Source: Acidimicrobiia bacterium (lineage in GTDB: Bacteria > Actinomycetota > Acidimicrobiia > Spongiisociales > ZC4RG35). Taken from it: a DNA stretch of 64,000 bases. The stretch spans positions 1 through 64,000 of the forward strand of contig PKRG01000007.1 of NCBI GenBank assembly GCA_017577575.1. The letters run 5' to 3'. The notes under the pieces are model-generated. The model was not told the DNA's origin, ran no database searches, and saw only the letters and a program-made list of their open reading frames with translations. The translations under genes were made by a program, and so were the position numbers. Shown one piece after another: positions 50,601-57,777 of the stretch. Position 1 is the stretch's first letter. Each line of letters opens with the position of its first letter.

Positions 50601-51146
50601 GCCGGGACCCACCGCCGTCTCGCCCGTGTTCACCCCCACGCGGAGCTGGAGGCCTTCGATGCCGACTTCGTCGCCGAGAGCCGGCACTTCTTCGATCAGC
50701 TCGAGGCCGGCCCGCACGGCCCGCTCGGCGTCGTCCGGCAGCGCCCTTCTCGCCCCCCAGAAGGCGGTGATGGCGTCGCCGGTGTATTTGTCGACCTCGC
50801 CCCCGAAGCCTTCGATGACGTTGCGGCAGCGGTCGAAGTAGGCGGTGAGGAGCCCACGCACTCGCTCCGGGTCCAGCTGCTCGGAGAGGGAGGTGAAGCC
50901 GACGAGGTCGCAGAACAGCGTGGTGACGAGACGGCGCTCCGTCGGCGCCGGAGTCTCCGGGACACTCGGCGGTGCCGGGGCGGTGCCCGCATCGAGGGAG
51001 GTGCCGCAGTCCGGGCAGAAGCGGTGAGCGGGGTCACAACCCCGGCCGCACGCCGGGCAGGTCTTTCCCAGCCTGTTGCCGCAGCCGGCGCAGAACCGGT
51101 GACTGGCGTCGTTGTCGAAGCCGCACCCAGGGCAACGGATAGCCAT
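47661..51146 (-). CDS. Zinc-ribbon / class III cyclase / AAA ATPase / TPR signalling protein
   Basis: A 1161-residue multidomain protein. Residues 1-50 are a double zinc ribbon (CPGCG ... CAGCG ... CPACG ... CPDCG). A cyclase domain spans about 72-240 (LFCDLVGFTSLSEQLD, DKYTGDAITAFWG, LGDVVNVAARL). The AAA/NACHT-like ATPase is about 260-560 (FVGRQYELRLL; Walker A IVGDAGIGKSR; Walker B LVLEDLHWADD). The rest is alpha-helical TPR repeats. In the cyclase the second metal site is present (GDA), but the substrate lysine position reads DKYTGDA. Such proteins (mycobacterial Rv1358/Rv0386 relatives) usually end in a LuxR helix-turn-helix; this one does not. The ATG at 51146 starts the zinc ribbon. 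Confidence 0.9.
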   Translation of the reverse strand: MAIRCPGCGFDNDASHRFCAGCGNRLGKTCPACGRGCDPAHRFCPDCGTSLDAGTAPAPPSVPETPAPTERRLVTTLFCDLVGFTSLSEQLDPERVRGLLTAYFDRCRNVIEGFGGEVDKYTGDAITAFWGARRALPDDAERAVRAGLELIEEVPALGDEVGIEGLQLRVGVNTGETAVGPGGNEKGLVLGDVVNVAARLQSVAEPGTVVVGDTTRRLTEDAIAYQELGLLALRGKEESVRGWRALRVETARGGRGRTDGIEPPFVGRQYELRLLKELLAVTGEEKRARLVSIVGDAGIGKSRLAWEFQKYVDGIVESIYWHQGRSPAYADGVTLRALSEMVRQRAGIGELEDQEKARIRLRTAVTEYVSNAEERRWIEPRLAGLLGLDPMPAGDRTELYAAIRTFFQRIAERGTVVLVLEDLHWADDGLIEFIEELVERSPNHPILVLSLARPELLERAEGWGGGRPNLTSVHLGPIADSAMRELVEGTVTGLDPALVDEIVERAAGVPMYAVEMIRMLVNDGTLTASDDGTFRVQGDVAAIAVPESLQAVIGARIDRLDSELRELLKNAAVLGQSFTVEGLGVVSGEPDERIGASLDRLVAAEVLRFEDDPRSPERGQYKFVQSLIREVAYSRLTLAERKERHLAVADYFESLGEVELATVVASHLFDAYRADPDGADAEKLATRGRQALMRAAQRAADLHSHRQVLKLAERAASIASTDRDRGELEMLRARAARGLGDMEGAVEAARAAVELFRDADVELRMRAATLLGTSLTDISRHADAVAVMDDLAPETPETPAEIELAAALARAYMLGNYSHDAIRVADGALPAAERLDLVAPLVDMLITKASALMALERHHECLALLRGALAMAEDHDLTSAALRAHNNISVALGHDDDIASAENSRRAWAKALALGDPLWMSMYAYQEAAFAENEGRYEDMRAIQAQLGENMIEYSRQSFGQIWAWHRLTRGEVGLDEALESIQFYLDSQDPQHHVMFDQWMADVHFLVGDFERSYEYAMKARYIYGAPFHLETALWSAIFLGDADRIRTAAQALQSVESAGRITRSMKLAAAAAVAQCEGKTTEATQLARQYLDEIPKIRTGRDLAISIAVMARLLGTDHPLGAEAAREAHRILAEQGRTRLLEALADGLVASPTEAERLA

Positions 51147-51234
51147 CCCGAGGCAGCAGGGTAATGAACGGCATCGAGGTTGCGCACCGCGAACCGCGGT
51201 TGGATTCGCCGGGGTGGAGGCACGCGTTCGACTG

Positions 51235-51263
51235 TTGACAGCCCCGACAGCCGGTACTAGACA
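51235..51263 (+). promoter_or_regulatory. Promoter candidate for the acyl-CoA synthetase gene
   Basis: A perfect TTGACA (51235-51240) is followed after 17 bases by TAGACA (51258-51263), a weak -10 box. The leader is about 65 bases and ends in a purine-rich stretch with AGGGGGG just before the ATG. Confidence 0.45.
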
Positions 51264-51336
51264 CCGAAGTCGGGGCGCCGAGCGCTCTTTCCGAGAGCTT
51301 CTTCGTCGCAAGGGAGAAGGAAGAGAGGGGGGGTAG

Positions 51337-53019
51337 ATGAGCGACCTCGAGAGGTTCCTGGAAGCCCGCCAGATCCTGCTCGACAACCGGGACGACTACG
51401 AGCGAGCCTACGAGCAGTTCCGCTGGCCGACTCTCACGACGTTCAACTGGGCGAGGGACTATTTCGACACGATCGCCGAGGACAACTCCGCGGTCGCCCT
51501 CCACATCGTCGAAGAGACCGGAGAAGAGACGACCAAGACGTACTCGGAGCTCTCGCGACGTTCCAATCAGGTCGCCAACTTCCTCGTCGCCAACGGCGTG
51601 AGAAAGGGCGACCGTGTCCTGTTGATGCTCGGCAACGAGGTGGCCCTGTGGGAGTCGATGCTGGCGGCGATGAAACTGGGTGCGGTCATCGTCCCCACGA
51701 CCGTTCTCCTCGGTCCCGAGGACCTCCGGGACCGCCTGGAGAGAGGCAACGTCCGGGCGGCGATCGTCAACGAAACGGCGCTGGCGTCGTTCTCGAAGGT
51801 GGACGGGTCGCTCACCGAGGATCTGGTCCGCATCAAGGTGGGCCCACCCACCGACGGGTGGCTCGCCTACGGCGAGTCGGAGGGCCAGCCCGTCGAGTTC
51901 GAGCCCCCGGAGCCCACATCGGCGTCGGACCCGTTGTTCGAGTACTTCACCTCCGGGACGACGGCCCGACCCAAGCTCGTCCAGCACACCCAGGCGAGCT
52001 ATCCGGTCGGGCACCTCTCGACGATGTACTGGCTGGGCCTGCAGCCGGGGGACAAGCACTGGAACATCAGCTCGCCCGGCTGGGCGAAGCACGCCTGGAG
52101 CAGCTTCTTCGCACCGTTCAACGCCGAGGCTTCCGTCTTCACCTACAACTACACGCGGTTCAAGGCGTCGACCGTCTTGCAGACCCTGGTCGACTTCGAT
52201 GTCACGACCCTCTGTGCCCCGCCGACGGTGTGGCGGTTCCTGATCCAAGAGGACCTCGGCGCCTACCGGACGAAGCTGCGGGAGCTGGCGTCTGCCGGCG
52301 AGCCGCTCAATCCCGAGGTGATCGCCCAGGTCGAAGCGAAATGGGGCCTCCAGATCCGCGACGGCTACGGCCAGACCGAGACGACCGCGATGGTCGGGAA
52401 CCCTCCCGGAGCCGAGCTGGTCCCGGGCGCCATGGGAAGGCCCTTGCCCGGGTACCGGATCGCCCTGCTGGACCCGGACGGCAACGAAGCCGACGAAGGT
52501 GAGATCTGCGTCGTGCTCGGCGACCACCGCCCGCTGGGCCTGATGGCCGGCTACGTGGAGGGCGGGACCCCGTCGGTAGCGGGCGACGGGCACTACCGCA
52601 CCGGCGACGTCGGCCAACGCGACGACCGGGGGTACATCACCTACGTCGGAAGGGCCGACGACGTGTTCAAGGCCTCCGGCTATCGGATCAGCCCGTTCGA
52701 ACTGGAGAGCGTGCTGATCGAGCATCCCGATGTGGCGGAGGCGGCGGTCGTTCCCTCGCCGGACCCGGTGAGGGGTTACGTGCCCAAGGCGTACATAACG
52801 CTGGCCGACGGGGAGGGCGGCCCGGAGACCGCCCGCTCGATATTCGAGTTCCTCCGCAGCCGGGTCTCTGGCTACAAGATGATCCGCCGCATCGAGTTCA
52901 CCGACGACCTCCCCAAGACGATCTCCGGAAAGATCAGGCGAGTGCAGCTGAGGCGCGCCGAGTCGACGAAGGAGGGCGAGGGCGAAACCCGCGAGTACCG
53001 GGAAGAAGACTTCCGCTGA
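51337..53019 (+). CDS. AMP-forming acyl-CoA synthetase (medium-chain/acetyl-CoA-synthetase-like)
   Basis: It activates a carboxylic acid to its CoA thioester through an acyl-adenylate. The 560-residue ANL-superfamily enzyme has the P-loop YFTSGTTARPKLV (about 206-218), RDGYGQTETTAM (about 345-356), the hinge aspartate in YRTGDVGQRDDRGYITYVGRADDVFKASGYRISP, and the catalytic lysine in LPKTISGKIRR. The sequence HWNISSPGWAKHAWSSFFAPF is typical of medium-chain (MACS) members. Chain length cannot be fixed from this. ATG at 51337 after a long purine run. Confidence 0.92.
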   Translation: MSDLERFLEARQILLDNRDDYERAYEQFRWPTLTTFNWARDYFDTIAEDNSAVALHIVEETGEETTKTYSELSRRSNQVANFLVANGVRKGDRVLLMLGNEVALWESMLAAMKLGAVIVPTTVLLGPEDLRDRLERGNVRAAIVNETALASFSKVDGSLTEDLVRIKVGPPTDGWLAYGESEGQPVEFEPPEPTSASDPLFEYFTSGTTARPKLVQHTQASYPVGHLSTMYWLGLQPGDKHWNISSPGWAKHAWSSFFAPFNAEASVFTYNYTRFKASTVLQTLVDFDVTTLCAPPTVWRFLIQEDLGAYRTKLRELASAGEPLNPEVIAQVEAKWGLQIRDGYGQTETTAMVGNPPGAELVPGAMGRPLPGYRIALLDPDGNEADEGEICVVLGDHRPLGLMAGYVEGGTPSVAGDGHYRTGDVGQRDDRGYITYVGRADDVFKASGYRISPFELESVLIEHPDVAEAAVVPSPDPVRGYVPKAYITLADGEGGPETARSIFEFLRSRVSGYKMIRRIEFTDDLPKTISGKIRRVQLRRAESTKEGEGETREYREEDFR

Positions 53020-53036
53020 CCGGCACCGGGGAGGAG

Positions 53037-53062
53037 GATCGGCCGCCTTGCGGCGGCCGATC
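53037..53062. terminator. Strong bidirectional hairpin
   Basis: GATCGGCCGCC (53037-53047), loop TTGC, GGCGGCCGATC (53052-53062): a perfect 11-base-pair stem between the synthetase stop and the 3' end of tRNA-Ile on the other strand. No T-run. Confidence 0.7.
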
Positions 53063-53083
53063 GACGTGAGGATATGGGGTGAG

Positions 53084-53158
53084 TGGGCCCACCTGGACTT
53101 GAACCAGGGACCTCATCCTTATCAGGGATGCGCTCTAACCGGACTGAGCTATGGGCCC
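53084..53158 (-). tRNA. tRNA-Ile (anticodon GAU)
   Basis: The 75-base gene folds into a full cloverleaf. The acceptor GGGCCCA pairs with TGGGCCC, the D arm is GCTC/GAGC, and the anticodon stem is CATCC/GGATG with loop CTGATAA (anticodon GAT). The T arm is CCTGG-TTCAAGT-CCAGG and the discriminator is A. CCA is not encoded. In many actinobacteria tRNA-Ile lies just after gyrA; here it is 20 kb away. Confidence 0.97.
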
Positions 53159-53179
53159 GAGACTCGTCGAGGCAAATGG

Positions 53180-53207
53180 ATTCTACCGGCATCGGCCACA
53201 GCGTCGA
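53180..53207 (-). promoter_or_regulatory. Promoter of tRNA-Ile
   Basis: On the minus strand TAGAAT (53180-53185) matches the -10 consensus in 5 of 6 positions, 21 bases before the tRNA 5' end. TCGACG (53202-53207) with a 16-base spacer is a fair -35 box. Confidence 0.55.
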
Positions 53208-53386
53208 ATCGGCCGTCGCCGGCGGTCACCCGCCGAGACAGAGCGCCTCGGGGCGACGGATCGACGCTCAGCCCGTGCCACCAGGTCCTGCGGCGTGCTG
53301 TGAGCGCCGATCCGCACACCGATTCCGCTTCGGCTGCCGACGAAATGTCGACGACCGCCAGGGCGCGTGCCGATAGGGTGAGCCCC

Positions 53387-53887
53387 GTGGAGTGCGATCA
53401 ATGCGGCTACGACTACGCCGCCTTGCGGCGCGACCAGCTGACGACCGCATTGTCGAGCGAGGTCGACGCTCTCATCGACGAGCTCGCCGCAGCACAGCAG
53501 ACCGATGTGCGACCCTCACCCGACGTGTGGTCGGCCCACGAGTACGCCTGCCACGTGCGCGACGTTCTCGACGTCCAGGACGGGCGCATCCGGCTCACCC
53601 AGGTCGAGGACGTTCCGGCCTTCGAGCCGATGGGACGGGAGGAGCGGGTCGCCGGATACTGCGACGTCGACCCCCATGGCCTGCCCGGTCAGATACGAGA
53701 GAACGCCGACCGTCTGATCCGGACGCTGGAGGGCCTCGACCCGGGTGGATGGGAGAGGACCGGCATCTACAACTACCCGGAGCCGGCCGAGAGGACGGTG
53801 GCCTGGATCGTCACCCATACGATCCACGAGGTGGTCCACCATCGCCGCGACATCGCCGCGGTGGGGCGCGGCGAGGTCCCGGGATGA
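53387..53887 (+). CDS. DinB-like (DUF664/mycothiol-S-transferase-like) four-helix protein
   Basis: A 166-residue protein beginning MECDQCGYDYAALRRDQL. Its helical bundle carries three probable metal-ligand histidines: H in VWSAHEYACHVRDVLDVQ (about residues 47-52) and the pair in THTIHEVVHHRRDI (about 147-154). This is the DinB/YfiT pattern. Members use mycothiol or bacillithiol as thiol cofactor; that is inference here. The CxxC at the start is shared by a subgroup. Start GTG at 53387; GTG at 53378 is an alternative. Confidence 0.78.
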   Translation: MECDQCGYDYAALRRDQLTTALSSEVDALIDELAAAQQTDVRPSPDVWSAHEYACHVRDVLDVQDGRIRLTQVEDVPAFEPMGREERVAGYCDVDPHGLPGQIRENADRLIRTLEGLDPGGWERTGIYNYPEPAERTVAWIVTHTIHEVVHHRRDIAAVGRGEVPG

Positions 53888-54268
53888 TCAGTCCTGTTTG
53901 CGGGCGATAGCCTGCGCCAGTTCGAGCTTGTTCATCTTGGAACGACCCTCCACGCCCAGCTTCTTGGCCCGCTCGTAGAGCTCTTCTTTGGTGTGGCCCT
54001 CGACGTCGACGCCGCCGGCGCTCTCCCCGCCGGGACGCTGGCCGCGTTTGGCCCGCTCGTCCGAAGGGCCCTTCTGCTTCTTGGCCACCCATTTGTTGCC
54101 CACCTTCTCGAAGGAGTGCTTGAGGGCGGCGAGCGCAGTGCGGTGGGCCCGCTCCTCGGAGTCGTACTGCTCGTGAGCCGACGCCAACGCCTTGCGGTAG
54201 GTCTCTTGGGCTTTCTTGGACGATCGCTTGATCGTCTCCGGCAGGTCTTCGGTCTTCACCCGAGCCAT
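53888..54268 (-). CDS. ChaB-domain protein with SAP/Rho-N-like C-terminus
   Basis: A 126-residue basic protein. Residues 1-62 (RVKTEDLPETIKRSSKKAQETYRKALASAHEQYDSEERAHRTALAALKHSFEKVGNKWVAK) match ChaB. A polar linker is followed by TKEELYERAKKLGVEGRSKMNKLELAQAIARKQD, a Rho N-terminal/SAP-like helix-extended-loop-helix that often binds nucleic acid. The fusion is common in actinobacteria. AGGAGGTGA precedes the ATG at 54268. Convergent with the DinB-like gene with no gap. Confidence 0.88.
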   Translation of the reverse strand: MARVKTEDLPETIKRSSKKAQETYRKALASAHEQYDSEERAHRTALAALKHSFEKVGNKWVAKKQKGPSDERAKRGQRPGGESAGGVDVEGHTKEELYERAKKLGVEGRSKMNKLELAQAIARKQD

Positions 54269-54348
54269 GGTCACCTCCTGGTGTTCCCGGTGCTGGATTC
54301 CCTCACGCCCCGTCTTGAAACGGCCCGATCGCGGCTAGCTTCGAGTCG

Positions 54349-54960
54349 ATGACGGCGGTCGAAGCGGTCGTGTTCGACGTGGGTGGTGTGCTCCTCGATT
54401 GGAGCCCGGAGTACCTGTACCGCCGCCTCATCCCCGACGAGGTGGAGCGGCGCCGATTCCTGACCGAAGTTTGCACTCCCGAGTGGAACCAGATGCAGGA
54501 CGCCGGCCGGCCCTGGGCCGTGGCCGTCCAGGAACTGGTCGCCAAATTCCCCGAGCACGAGGAGTTGATCACCGCCTACGACACGCATTGGGAGGAGACG
54601 GTGGCCGGGCCCATCGAGCCGACCGTCGAGATCCTGAGGGAGCTGCGGGCGGCGGGGGTCCCCGTCTACGCGTTGACGAACTTCTCGTCGGAGAAGTGGA
54701 GGGTGGCCAAACGGCGTTGGAAGTTCCTCCAGGAGTTCGACGGCGAGGTCGTGTCCGGCGACGTCGGGGTCATCAAGCCCGATCCCCGCATCTACCGGAT
54801 CCTGATCGACCGCTATGCGCTCCAGCCGCAACGCACCCTGTACACCGACGACCTGCCCGAGAACGTCGACCAGGCCCGCCGCCTGGGCTTCCAGGCCGAG
54901 CTGTTCACCACCCCCGAGTCGCTGCGCGATCGGCTCGGGGGCCTCGGACTCATCCGATAG
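54349..54960 (+). CDS. HAD-superfamily hydrolase (subfamily IA)
   Basis: A 203-residue phosphatase-like enzyme. Motif I is VVFDVGGVLLDW (nucleophile Asp at residue 10), motif II is ALTNFSS, motif III lysine is in VIKPDPRIY and motif IV is YTDDLPENVDQAR. It resembles YihX-type alpha-glucose-1-phosphatases. Substrate not certain. Its last 11 bases overlap the end of the convergent ATPase gene. Confidence 0.88.
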   Translation: MTAVEAVVFDVGGVLLDWSPEYLYRRLIPDEVERRRFLTEVCTPEWNQMQDAGRPWAVAVQELVAKFPEHEELITAYDTHWEETVAGPIEPTVEILRELRAAGVPVYALTNFSSEKWRVAKRRWKFLQEFDGEVVSGDVGVIKPDPRIYRILIDRYALQPQRTLYTDDLPENVDQARRLGFQAELFTTPESLRDRLGGLGLIR

Positions 54961-55696
54961 CCGGCGAAGGCGCCCGCGACAGCGCCGAGAGGACGTGCTG
55001 TCTCGTCCTCACCAGCTCCCGGGAGGCCAGGTCCCGGGGCCGGCGGTCGTCGACGTCGACGATCTCGACGACATGCCCGGGTTGGCCGGAGAGGACCACG
55101 ATCTCGTCGGCGAGCCGCAGCGCTTCGTCGATGTCGTGGGTGACGAGGAGCACCGTCTGGCGGTCGGCTGACCACAGGTCGAGCAAGTGCTGCTGCAGGT
55201 CCGCCCTGGTCAACGCGTCGAGCGCGCTGAACGGCTCGTCCAGCAGCAACACCTCGGGAGATGTCACGAGAGCCCTGGCCAGGGCGACGCGCTGGGCCAT
55301 CCCGCCCGACAGTTGCTTGGGCAGGGCGGTGGCGAAGTCCGCCAAGCCCACCCGCTGCAGCGTCGCCTCGGTCCGGGCCCGCGCCTCGGCGGCCGGCAGG
55401 TGGCCGATCCCGAACGCCACGTTGGCGGCGACGGTGAGCCACGGCATCAGCCGCGGTTCCTGGAACACGACGCCGACGTCGGGGGAGGGGCCGGTGACGG
55501 GCCGGTCTCCGACCCACACCGTCCCCTCCGTCGGACGCTCCAAGCCCGCCACCAAGCGGAGGAGCGTGCTCTTGCCGCATCCACTCCCACCTATGACAGC
55601 TGTCAGCCGGCCTTCCGGCACGTCCAGGTCGACACCGTCCAGGGCGAGATGCCCGTTCGGGTATCGCAGCGAGACGCCCTCGAGACGGACCTTCAT
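54950..55696 (-). CDS. Sulfonate/nitrate-type ABC importer ATPase
   Basis: A 248-residue ATPase of the SsuB/TauB/NrtD group. Walker A is GGSGCGKSTLLRL (about 36-48), with VVFQEPRLMPWLTVAANVAFG, signature LSGGMAQRVALARAL, Walker B VLLLDEPFSALD and VTHDIDEAL. QEPRLMPW is typical of this group. The ATG overlaps the permease stop (ATGA). Last gene of the SAM-riboswitch unit. Confidence 0.92.
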   Translation of the reverse strand: MKVRLEGVSLRYPNGHLALDGVDLDVPEGRLTAVIGGSGCGKSTLLRLVAGLERPTEGTVWVGDRPVTGPSPDVGVVFQEPRLMPWLTVAANVAFGIGHLPAAEARARTEATLQRVGLADFATALPKQLSGGMAQRVALARALVTSPEVLLLDEPFSALDALTRADLQQHLLDLWSADRQTVLLVTHDIDEALRLADEIVVLSGQPGHVVEIVDVDDRRPRDLASRELVRTRQHVLSALSRAPSPAIG

Positions 55697-56544
55697 GAAG
55701 GCCTCGACTGGAAGTCGTCCTGCCAACGCACCAGCCGGGACCCCGCTCGAGCCAGCCCCCAGTCCGTGACCTTTCCGAGCAGGGCGAAGAGCACGATCGA
55801 GGCGATGATCACCGCCGGGCGGCCGGTCATCTGCCCGTCGACCAGCAGGTAGCCGAGGCCCCGGGAGGCACCGAGGAACTCCGCCGCCACCACGAACATC
55901 CACCCCAGGCCGAGGCCGCCGCGCAGTCCGACGAGATAGGTGGGGAGGGATGCCGGGAGCAGGATCCGACGTGTCAGGTCGAACGTGCTCAACCCGTAGG
56001 TGCGCCCCACCTCGACGAGCTTGCGGTCCACCGAGCCGATGCCTTCCACCAGCGCCAGGTAGACCGGGAAGAACACGCCGACGGCGATCAACAGCACCTT
56101 CGGGGTCTCGAATATCCCGAACCACAGGATGAACAACGGGGTCCAGGCGATCGACGGGATGCTGCGCAGCGCCTGGAACGTCGGGTCGACGAACGCCCGG
56201 AACCTGCGGGACACGCCGCTCGCCGCCCCCAGCACCGTGGCCACGGTGACGCCCAGAAGGAATCCCCAGAGAACGCGCCACAACGTGGCCACGGTGTGGT
56301 CGGCGAGCTCCCCCGATGCCGCGAGCTCGAAGACCGTGCCGGCGATCTGGCTGGGGGAGGGGAGCAGCCGGGTGGAGACGAATCCCACCCGGGCTCCCAC
56401 CTCCCACAGCACCGCAGCCAGCAGGGGGAGGAGGAGCCCCTGCCAGCCCCATCCCCTGCGGCGGGCGACGGTCGGTCGTCGGGTGGGAACGACCACCTCG
56501 CCCAGGTTGGGGGACGTCTCGACGATCGTTTCGGGAAGGGCCAT
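55693..56544 (-). CDS. Sulfonate/nitrate-type ABC importer permease
   Basis: A 283-residue inner-membrane protein with about six helices and the binding-protein-dependent permease loop EVGRTYGLSTFDLTRRILLPASLPTYLVGLRGGLGLGWMFVV (EAA motif). It follows the SsuC/TauC pattern. The ATG overlaps the substrate-binding-protein stop by one base. Confidence 0.92.
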   Translation of the reverse strand: MALPETIVETSPNLGEVVVPTRRPTVARRRGWGWQGLLLPLLAAVLWEVGARVGFVSTRLLPSPSQIAGTVFELAASGELADHTVATLWRVLWGFLLGVTVATVLGAASGVSRRFRAFVDPTFQALRSIPSIAWTPLFILWFGIFETPKVLLIAVGVFFPVYLALVEGIGSVDRKLVEVGRTYGLSTFDLTRRILLPASLPTYLVGLRGGLGLGWMFVVAAEFLGASRGLGYLLVDGQMTGRPAVIIASIVLFALLGKVTDWGLARAGSRLVRWQDDFQSRPS

Positions 56545-57530
56545 CAGTCCTCCAGGTCCGCGGTGAAGCTCGGGTCGAACAGCTCGTCGAGCACCGCCTG
56601 CACGTCGACGTCGGCCTCGATCTCACCGGCGGCCTGCAGCGCCTCGCCGGCGCCGAGGATCGACTCGTACTGCGGGTCACCGAGCTTCGGCGTCGTGAAG
56701 CTCGTCCGGTCCAGCTGCGCCTGGGCGACCTCGATCGACAGGTCGGCGGCCTCGGCGAGGATCTCGGCCAGCTCGTCTGGGTTCTCCAGAGCCCACTTCC
56801 GGGCCCGCTCGTAGGCGGCGATCACCCTCTCGACCAGCTCGGGGTGCTGGGCGGCGAACTCCTCGTTGACGTTGAGGATCCCCCACGTGTTCAGCTCCGG
56901 ACGGCGGTAGAACAGCCTCGCCCCCTGCTCCAGCTCCGCCTCGGCCATCATCGGGTCCAGGCCGGCCCAGGCGTCCACCTGTCCCTGTACCAGAGCGTTG
57001 CGGCCATCGGCGTGCTGGAGGAGCACCGCTTCGATGTCGTCCTCGGACAGGCCGTGATCGGCCAGAGCCCTGACCAGGAAGATGTGAGGATCGGTGCCAC
57101 GGGTCACCGCCACCCTCCGCCCCGCCAGGTCCTCGACCGTCTGGATGTCGCTGTCCTCGAGTGTGACGAGGGCGGTCCACTCCGGCTGCGAGTAGGCGTA
57201 CACGGACTTGATCGGGCTGCCGGAGACCTTGGCGAGCAGGGCGGCGGCCCCGGCGGTCGAACCGAACTGCACGCTGCCGGAGTTCAGGAACTCGATCGCC
57301 TTGTTGCTGCCGGCGCTCTGGACCCAGGCGACCTCGATGCCATCGGCGCTCAGCTCTTCCTCGAGCCAGCCGAAGTGCCTCAGGACCAGGCTCGTCGGGT
57401 TGTAGTACGCCCAGTCGAGCGTGATGGTGGACGGCGTCTGGGCGGCTGCCCCGCCGCTGCACGCGGCGAGGGCCACGGCGGCGACCAGAGCCAAGACGCC
57501 AACGGTCGTGTCGAAGCGACGACGAAACAT
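56544..57530 (-). CDS. Substrate-binding lipoprotein of a sulfonate-type ABC importer
   Basis: A 328-residue lipoprotein. The signal peptide ends in the lipobox LAAC (Cys at residue 24). The mature part follows the NMT1/SsuA pattern: LDWAYYNPTSLVLRHFGWLEEE, EFLNSGSVQFGSTAGAAALLAKVSG, VAVTRGTDPHIFLVRALADHG. The ligand cannot be named from sequence. A SAM riboswitch plus a cysteine-rich leader peptide upstream points strongly to a sulfur source such as a sulfonate. AGGAGGT precedes the ATG at 57530. Confidence 0.9.
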   Translation of the reverse strand: MFRRRFDTTVGVLALVAAVALAACSGGAAAQTPSTITLDWAYYNPTSLVLRHFGWLEEELSADGIEVAWVQSAGSNKAIEFLNSGSVQFGSTAGAAALLAKVSGSPIKSVYAYSQPEWTALVTLEDSDIQTVEDLAGRRVAVTRGTDPHIFLVRALADHGLSEDDIEAVLLQHADGRNALVQGQVDAWAGLDPMMAEAELEQGARLFYRRPELNTWGILNVNEEFAAQHPELVERVIAAYERARKWALENPDELAEILAEAADLSIEVAQAQLDRTSFTTPKLGDPQYESILGAGEALQAAGEIEADVDVQAVLDELFDPSFTADLED

Positions 57531-57585
57531 GCAAGACCTCCTGTGGACGAACGGAACGAACGGACGGACGCCGGAAAGGGGGATC

Positions 57586-57645
57586 CTCTCGGGTGATGGC
57601 GTCTCGAGGGCCGGCTGTCAGGCGGCCCCGGGGGACACCCGAGAG
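57586..57645 (-). promoter_or_regulatory. Attenuator-like stem after the cysteine leader
   Basis: On the minus strand CTCTCGGGTG (57645-57636) can pair with CACCCGAGAG (57595-57586), a perfect 10-base-pair stem. The first arm covers the codons for Cys-Ser-Arg-Val of the leader peptide, right after its Cys cluster. An inner 6-base-pair stem (GGGCCG/CGGCCC, 57608-57628) contains the leader stop codon. A ribosome stalled at the Cys codons would block the first arm. There is no obvious T-run after it, so termination may be Rho-dependent, or the stem may act on translation. Confidence 0.65.
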
Positions 57646-57704
57646 CAGCCACAACAGCGCCCACAGGCGGATGTCGTCGCCGACGGAAGTCGTGTGATCG
57701 TCAT
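57618..57704 (-). CDS. Cysteine-rich leader peptide of the sulfur importer
   Basis: A 28-codon reading frame: MTITRLPSATTSA, then CGRCCGC, then SRVSPGAA and TGA. Four cysteines fall in seven residues, very unusual for a random frame in this GC-rich DNA. GAGG lies 8 bases before the ATG. It stands between the SAM riboswitch and the binding-protein gene. In mycobacteria, short upstream frames with Cys runs control sulfur genes by cysteine-responsive attenuation; this frame has the same layout. Translation is inferred, not shown. Confidence 0.65.
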   Translation of the reverse strand: MTITRLPSATTSACGRCCGCSRVSPGAA

Positions 57705-57772
57705 GTCGAGCCTCGGTTGTCGGTGCTTACTTCTGATGCGCTCTGAGCGCCGCAAGCCTCCGACGGCTCGAC
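57705..57772 (-). promoter_or_regulatory. Riboswitch expression platform covering the leader-peptide start
   Basis: On the minus strand GTCGAGCC (57772-57765) and GTCGG (next arm; complement CCGAC at 57764-57760 side) pair with GGCTCGAC (57712-57705) and its inner partner at 57719-57723. Together they form a 13-base-pair interrupted stem that ends one base before the leader ATG and includes its ribosome-site region. A small hairpin GCGCT-CTG-AGCGC (57738-57750) fills the loop. It starts 5 bases after the riboswitch P1 stem. Confidence 0.6.
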
Positions 57773-57777
57773 GGCAA

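Noticed and set aside
53048..53386. In-frame extension of the DinB-like gene through the tRNA-Ile region (DLNQGPHPYQGCALTGLSYGP)
   Set aside because: That peptide is the translation of the tRNA-Ile gene in reverse; the real start is the GTG at 53387 or 53378.
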